From NCBI GenBank assembly GCA_015060905.1, contig SUXQ01000012.1:1-64000 (forward strand): 64,000 nucleotides of DNA. The letters are read 5' to 3'. The notes beneath the pieces are model-generated. The model had not been told where the DNA came from, ran no database searches, and was given only the letters and a program-made list of their open reading frames with translations. This stretch comes from Bacteroidales bacterium. Lineage in GTDB: Bacteria; Bacteroidota; Bacteroidia; Bacteroidales; Bacteroidaceae. The translations under genes and the position numbers were made by a program. Every line of letters begins with the position of its first letter. Position 1 is the first letter of the stretch. Of this stretch, positions 60,133 to 64,000 are shown in pieces.

Positions 60133-61929
60133 TTATTTTTGCTCTTTGGAAGAATTCCAATTATCATCTTTGATTTTTATTTTTCCATCCATTGCTACAA
60201 GTTCCTCTTTTGTGTAATGATAATCGGTCGAGGCTAATGAGTTGAATTCTTTAAAATGATTGCTCTTGACGTCAAAAATTCCACACATTAATTCGTAGGC
60301 AAGGTCGTTGGTCCAATAACAATTTCTGTTTTTTCGCAAAGCCTCGGCACGCATAGGATGGCGGTTACAATAATCATCATTCAACCACACGCATAAAGGT
60401 ATGCGAGTGTCGCCGAATCCTCCGAAATTGGGCAAACGGTGTCTGTCGGGCACACAACCGTGGTCCGAAAAATAGACCATTGCTTGAAGATTAAGTTTCT
60501 TGCGGCCATAATCATAAAAGCGATTCAATACCGAATCTGTATAGTGAATGGAGTTCTTGTAGTTTACAATATTATCGTCGTCTCCTGCTTTCCCCCATTG
60601 ACGATGAGAGGCAGGGAAACGATTCTCGAAGTTAAAGTGGCTGCCTTTCAGATGCAGTACCACCAGATTATTCTCTTCGGGGTTTACTTCATCCAGAAAA
60701 TCAATAAGATTTTCGTCGTATTGCACTTTATTAAGTTCTTGTTTGGTCCATTTTGCAACATCCGAAGTGTTTGCAACCAATGTTATTGGCGTGTCGGCTG
60801 CTCCCAAATGACCCTGATTGCTGTACCAATGTATTTTATACCCCAACTTGCGGGCAATGTCCACAATGGACATTGAGGTGTAGAATTCTCCGCCTGTATA
60901 TTGATTATATTCTGTCAATGCTTTTTCGAGTACAGGAACTGTCTGCACTCCGCAACTATAAGCGTTCGGAAATACGATAAAATGCTCCTTGTCCTGCATC
61001 ATCTGTGTCATCCAGGGGGTTGTGTTTACATCAACATCGTTGAATGCGCTCATAAAATCGCGTGACGCAGACTCTCCGATAACCATCATTATTGTGGATT
61101 TTTTTTGAGGCTCGTTTAAGGGTGTTACGTTTAATGCATCCACACGTTGTTGAAGTTCCTGAACATAGCGGTTGTTGTTTGCAACATATTCCTTGACAAC
61201 ATTGTACAGTACAGCTACTCCTGTTCTTACAAAAATACCATGATTGGGTTTCCACAAATATATTGTAATGAACAGTACAACAGATATTAAAAGTAATAAT
61301 TGATATATGTTTAATTCTTGTATATGTAAAGGTTGAAACTCATTTACCCAAATGCAGAAGACGAGCATTACTATTATTGAAAATGCTACAAACAGCACTT
61401 TCAACGGATGATAGGAACGTAAAAACTCAATAATCTCATTATAGTGTGTCTCTTGTAACATCTTCATTCCGTCCGCATCTATGCAACCTTTGCAGGCAAA
61501 GTAATATACCCATTGGAATATAGGAAACATCAACAATGCAAAGTCGATAATTCCGATTATGAATCCCATGTTTGGGAAAATTGCGCTCAAGCACGACAAC
61601 CACCCATACAGATAGATTCCCATTGCAATATCAAGGCGATTGTCATAGTCGGGAGACACTTTTCTGTTTGTCAAGTGATATAATAACGGATAAGTAACTA
61701 ACCATGCTGATGATACAAACAGATTCATCAGCATAATAGGTTGAAACAATGTTGTTTGTGCGATTGCCATTGGAAGTGCTGCAATAATTGCTGCGCTTAA
61801 ATAGCGTCTCAACTGTTGTCCTCGTGCGTTTTTTGCAATTCCACGATTGCACTTCATGTAAACACCATAGCCGCAACCCCAAAGGAACAGGGCTGTGCAC
61901 AGAGCCTCAATGTAAAGATTAATATTCAT
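60133..61929 (-). CDS. Phosphoethanolamine transferase (lipid A/LPS, sulfatase fold)
   Basis: 598-residue inner-membrane enzyme with about five N-terminal spans and a periplasmic alkaline-phosphatase-fold domain from ~270. 'STIMMVIGESASRDFMSAFND' opens the domain with the first metal ligand, 'VDVNTTPWMTQMM' holds the nucleophile Thr, and 'YFSDHGCVPDRHRLPNFGG' the second metal pair, as in EptA/EptB. It adds phosphoethanolamine to LPS, often lowering negative charge. It overlaps the upstream glycosyltransferase by 11 bp. Confidence 0.88.
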   Translation of the reverse strand: MNINLYIEALCTALFLWGCGYGVYMKCNRGIAKNARGQQLRRYLSAAIIAALPMAIAQTTLFQPIMLMNLFVSSAWLVTYPLLYHLTNRKVSPDYDNRLDIAMGIYLYGWLSCLSAIFPNMGFIIGIIDFALLMFPIFQWVYYFACKGCIDADGMKMLQETHYNEIIEFLRSYHPLKVLFVAFSIIVMLVFCIWVNEFQPLHIQELNIYQLLLLISVVLFITIYLWKPNHGIFVRTGVAVLYNVVKEYVANNNRYVQELQQRVDALNVTPLNEPQKKSTIMMVIGESASRDFMSAFNDVDVNTTPWMTQMMQDKEHFIVFPNAYSCGVQTVPVLEKALTEYNQYTGGEFYTSMSIVDIARKLGYKIHWYSNQGHLGAADTPITLVANTSDVAKWTKQELNKVQYDENLIDFLDEVNPEENNLVVLHLKGSHFNFENRFPASHRQWGKAGDDDNIVNYKNSIHYTDSVLNRFYDYGRKKLNLQAMVYFSDHGCVPDRHRLPNFGGFGDTRIPLCVWLNDDYCNRHPMRAEALRKNRNCYWTNDLAYELMCGIFDVKSNHFKEFNSLASTDYHYTKEELVAMDGKIKIKDDNWNSSKEQK

Positions 61930-63010
61930 ACACTTTTGTTATTTCTTTTAAAAAACAATTGTAATTCAGTTTCTCTGTATAATCTTTTAATGCTTTTTCG
62001 CCTAATTGTCTGCGCTTATCTGCATTGTTTGCCAATTCCGATATTTTGTTTGCAAGAATTTTTGCATCGCCGGGTGGAACAAGCAGTGCGTTTGTTTCAT
62101 CTTCGAGATATTCAATCTGTCCGCCATTGTTGGTGGTGATTACAGGATGCCCCTGCGACATATATTCCATGCAGGACAATGGACATGCCTCTCGTACAAT
62201 GGATGGCAAAATGCCAAAGTCGCATTCTTGCAGATAGGGGAGTACCGGCGAGCGGTAGCCTATAAATTTTATATTATTCTCAATGCCATAATCTTTTATC
62301 TGTTGCTGTAAAGAGGAAAAATAAGGTGTATCCCCTTTTCCGATGAGTAATAATAATAATTTTTCATTCTTAAGTATGTGCATAGCATCTACAAGTATAT
62401 CCAGCCCTTTTTCTGCTGCTATGCGTCCATGATACATTGCAATAGTGCACTCTTGTGGCAATGAGAATTCTTTGCGTATATCCACTTTTTCTATTTTTTC
62501 GGGAATAACAATGGAATTTCTTACCACAGTAATGCGCTCGGGGGCTATTGTGGGGCTTGTGTCGAGAAACTCTTTTTTTGCAAGCTCCGAAACAAAAACA
62601 ATTTTATCCAGTTGTTTGTAGAGCCATTTGTAGATGCTCGAGTTTTTTCCTTTTCGCACAAGATGACGTGTAAGTATGATGCGCACATTTTTATTGCCGG
62701 ACATTTTTCGGGCAAAGGCTGCTGTAAATGCATCCTTGAAATTATGCACGTGTATCACACATTGTTTGCCTTTCAGAAATGTGGATAGGCGAACGACACT
62801 GAAAAGGTCGAATATTCCTTTCAGAGGCAATTTGTGTACCGAGACATCCAAAAGAGAGAAACGTTCCATTACCTGTTTCACAGGGCGGCAAAATATGGTT
62901 ACAGTATGGCCGTTTGCTGCAAAATGTTGGCAAAGGTTGAATACATATTGTTCACCACCTCCCCATTCTCTGTTCGAAACTAAATGTATGATATGTTTTT
63001 GGGGGTTCAT
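61919..63010 (-). CDS. Glycosyltransferase family 4
   Basis: 363-residue GT-B enzyme from the ATG at 63010. The N-lobe opens 'HIIHLVSNREWGGGEQYVFNLCQHF' and the C-lobe carries 'MYHGRIAAEKGLDILVDAM', 'FIGYRSPVLPYLQECDFGILPS' and the EX7E motif in 'EACPLSCMEYMSQGHPV'. It probably adds a core or O-antigen sugar. It is part of the leftward LPS gene run. Confidence 0.92.
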   Translation of the reverse strand: MNPQKHIIHLVSNREWGGGEQYVFNLCQHFAANGHTVTIFCRPVKQVMERFSLLDVSVHKLPLKGIFDLFSVVRLSTFLKGKQCVIHVHNFKDAFTAAFARKMSGNKNVRIILTRHLVRKGKNSSIYKWLYKQLDKIVFVSELAKKEFLDTSPTIAPERITVVRNSIVIPEKIEKVDIRKEFSLPQECTIAMYHGRIAAEKGLDILVDAMHILKNEKLLLLLIGKGDTPYFSSLQQQIKDYGIENNIKFIGYRSPVLPYLQECDFGILPSIVREACPLSCMEYMSQGHPVITTNNGGQIEYLEDETNALLVPPGDAKILANKISELANNADKRRQLGEKALKDYTEKLNYNCFLKEITKVYEY

Positions 63011-63050
63011 TATCAATATAGGTATTACAGTCGCATCGTGCTTAAATTTG

Positions 63051-63800
63051 TTATTCTTCTCTCAGCCTTTTTTCTATTATTTTTGCTACAAGGATAAACT
63101 GATATATGGCAGAGAGCATTGCATTTATTAGTCCGCGTTTCCCCATAAGGAATCCTCCTTTTATTAAATAGGCTCGCAGAAACCTCCATGTGGGACGCCA
63201 CAGTAAAGCTGTAACTCCATAGCCTTTCTCGGCTTTTTTCAATACCTCGTTGTCTGTATATTGATTCATTTTTGTGACCCATTCGCTCATTGTTTCATCT
63301 GCTAAATGTAGCAAAAGATAGGATGTTGGAATGCGCTCAGTTCTTCCTTGTACTATAGGGAATGTGTGTACGTATGGAGGCCACACTGTACCTTCGCGTT
63401 TGAAGAAGCGCAACTGATAATCGTGACTCCAATCTTTATTGTATTTCCCGAAAAAAAGATTTTGTCGTTTAATGTAAAGTCCCGCAGGTGGGGCCGGCTG
63501 TTCAGTAACTTTATAAAGATATTCTTTTAGTTCGGGTGTTACAAGCTCATCTGCGTCTACAACAAGTACCCACTCGTTTTTGGCCGATTGTATGGCAAAT
63601 GTACGTGCGGGTTCCGCGCTTTTGTGATTTTCCTTTGGGAAGGTTACAATTCTGCATCTATATTTTTCGGCAATTTGCAAAGTGTTGTCGGTGCTCTCCA
63701 TGTCACAGATGAGCACTTCGTCAAAATCTTTGACTGTTTCCAATACTTCGGCCAAATGTTTGGAGGCATTGTAGGTGTTTATAACTACAGAGATAGGCAT
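63051..63800 (-). CDS. Glycosyltransferase family 2 (LPS core, WaaE/KdtX-like)
   Basis: 249 residues. 'PISVVINTYNASKHLAEVLETVKDFDEVLICDMESTDNT' and 'VLVVDADELVTPEL' (DxD) are the GT-A motifs, and the tail 'YGVTALLWRPTWRFLRAYLIKGGFLMGKRGLI' is typical of WaaE/KdtX-like glucosyltransferases that extend the inner core. It lies between two GT4 genes in the same run. Confidence 0.9.
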   Translation of the reverse strand: MPISVVINTYNASKHLAEVLETVKDFDEVLICDMESTDNTLQIAEKYRCRIVTFPKENHKSAEPARTFAIQSAKNEWVLVVDADELVTPELKEYLYKVTEQPAPPAGLYIKRQNLFFGKYNKDWSHDYQLRFFKREGTVWPPYVHTFPIVQGRTERIPTSYLLLHLADETMSEWVTKMNQYTDNEVLKKAEKGYGVTALLWRPTWRFLRAYLIKGGFLMGKRGLINAMLSAIYQFILVAKIIEKRLREE

Positions 63801-63819
63801 AATTATAAAATTGTGTATT

Positions 63820-64000
63820 TTATCCTTTTATCAGTTTATTGTAACATTGCATTGTTTCTCGGGCCATTTGCTCTTTCGAGAAACGGGCTGCCCAGATGAC
63901 TCCTTTTTCTATCATCTGCTTGCGTTGTGTGGGGTCGATGGCCTTTTCTATTGCTGCGGCCATTTCCTTTTCATCGTCGGGATTCACATAAAGAGAATCG
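63820..64000 (-). CDS. Glycosyltransferase family 4, C-terminal fragment (cut by window edge)
   Basis: Not in the ORF track on this strand. From the right edge the frame reads 'DSLYVNPDDEKEMAAAIEKAI', then 'RKQMIEKGVIWAARFSKEQMA' and a stop at 63820. The 'NPDDEKEMAAAI' segment is the end of the C-lobe of GT4 enzymes. It is the first visible gene of the leftward LPS run, 19 bp before the GT2 gene. Confidence 0.8.
   Translation of the reverse strand, partial: DSLYVNPDDEKEMAAAIEKAIDPTQRKQMIEKGVIWAARFSKEQMARETMQCYNKLIKG

Noticed and set aside
1-64000. tRNA, rRNA, insertion sequence, prophage or defence-system genes
   Set aside because: No cloverleaf, rRNA, transposase, integrase or recognised defence gene was found by eye in the genes or intergenic regions.

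Overview
This 64 kb window looks like chromosomal DNA of a member of the Bacteroidales (phylum Bacteroidota); I cannot fix the family. The evidence is Bacteroidota-type promoter -7 boxes (TAnnTTTG) before many genes, A-rich leaders with few Shine-Dalgarno sites, FeoA-FeoB fusion, PorT-like barrels, DUF1460/DUF1573/DUF4301/DUF4837/DUF4922 proteins, a GH125 mannosidase and a phosphate-selective porin. It is mostly core genome. I see no rRNA, tRNA, CRISPR array, insertion sequence or intact prophage.

Layout. 1-1200: an accessory-looking edge with the start of a small helix-turn-helix-like gene, three copies of a 15-bp palindrome around a promoter, a truncated VOC-fold gene and a decayed repeat. 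1200-4000: a DUF1460 cell-wall amidase-like protein and an oxaloacetate decarboxylase alpha-type carboxyltransferase whose biotin lysine is missing. 4360-9650: three tandem paralogous acyl-CoA synthetases. 9800-14250: glyA, then a leftward operon pyrB-pyrI-flavin reductase-barrel protein, preceded by an 85-bp tandem duplication carrying promoter boxes. 14250-23250: a phosphate block (porin, pstSCAB, a Na/Pi cotransporter with a PhoU-like tail) and, divergently, a PhoB/PhoR-like two-component pair. 23500-27900: penicillin-binding protein 1A, kdsB and an M16-family protein without its zinc motif. 28200-33170: a secreted 14-repeat MORN protein, a YhcH-family protein, glycogen branching enzyme and a membrane protein. 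33230-36880: a LuxR-type regulator with a degenerate receiver, a hemerythrin-domain protein and FeoAB. 37000-40950: rlmN-DUF4837-pdxA-nucleotidyltransferase. 41170-46790: a two-glycosyltransferase/DUF4922 fusion, a SpoIID/LytB protein, an NhaC antiporter and a small lipoprotein. 46950-51620: DUF1573, a RelA-type ppGpp synthetase and DUF4301. 51670-55610: a three-gene operon of two LysM/periplasmic-binding-protein fusions and a barrel protein. 55730-55850: a candidate small RNA. 55900-58860: GH125 mannosidase and a nuclease/SGNH-esterase fusion. 59130-64000: lipid A / LPS genes (late acyltransferase, phosphoethanolamine transferase, three glycosyltransferases).

Themes: envelope building and decoration (kdsB, PBP1A, LPS genes, SpoIID, DUF1460, LysM proteins), phosphate and iron acquisition, and central metabolism (glyA, pyrBI, pdxA, glgB). 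The most notable observations are a dispersed repeat family that carries a -33/-7 promoter at its end and sits before pyrB, mrcA, the MORN gene and the DUF1573 gene; a promoter-plus-terminator unit that may encode a ~110-nt RNA; the GT-GT-DUF4922 fusion; the LysM/binding-protein pair; and several enzymes that have lost catalytic residues (biotin lysine, M16 zinc site, RelA hydrolase site, receiver aspartate). I do not see a clearly new multi-gene defence or mobile system. All assignments come from reading the sequence by eye; no database search was run.
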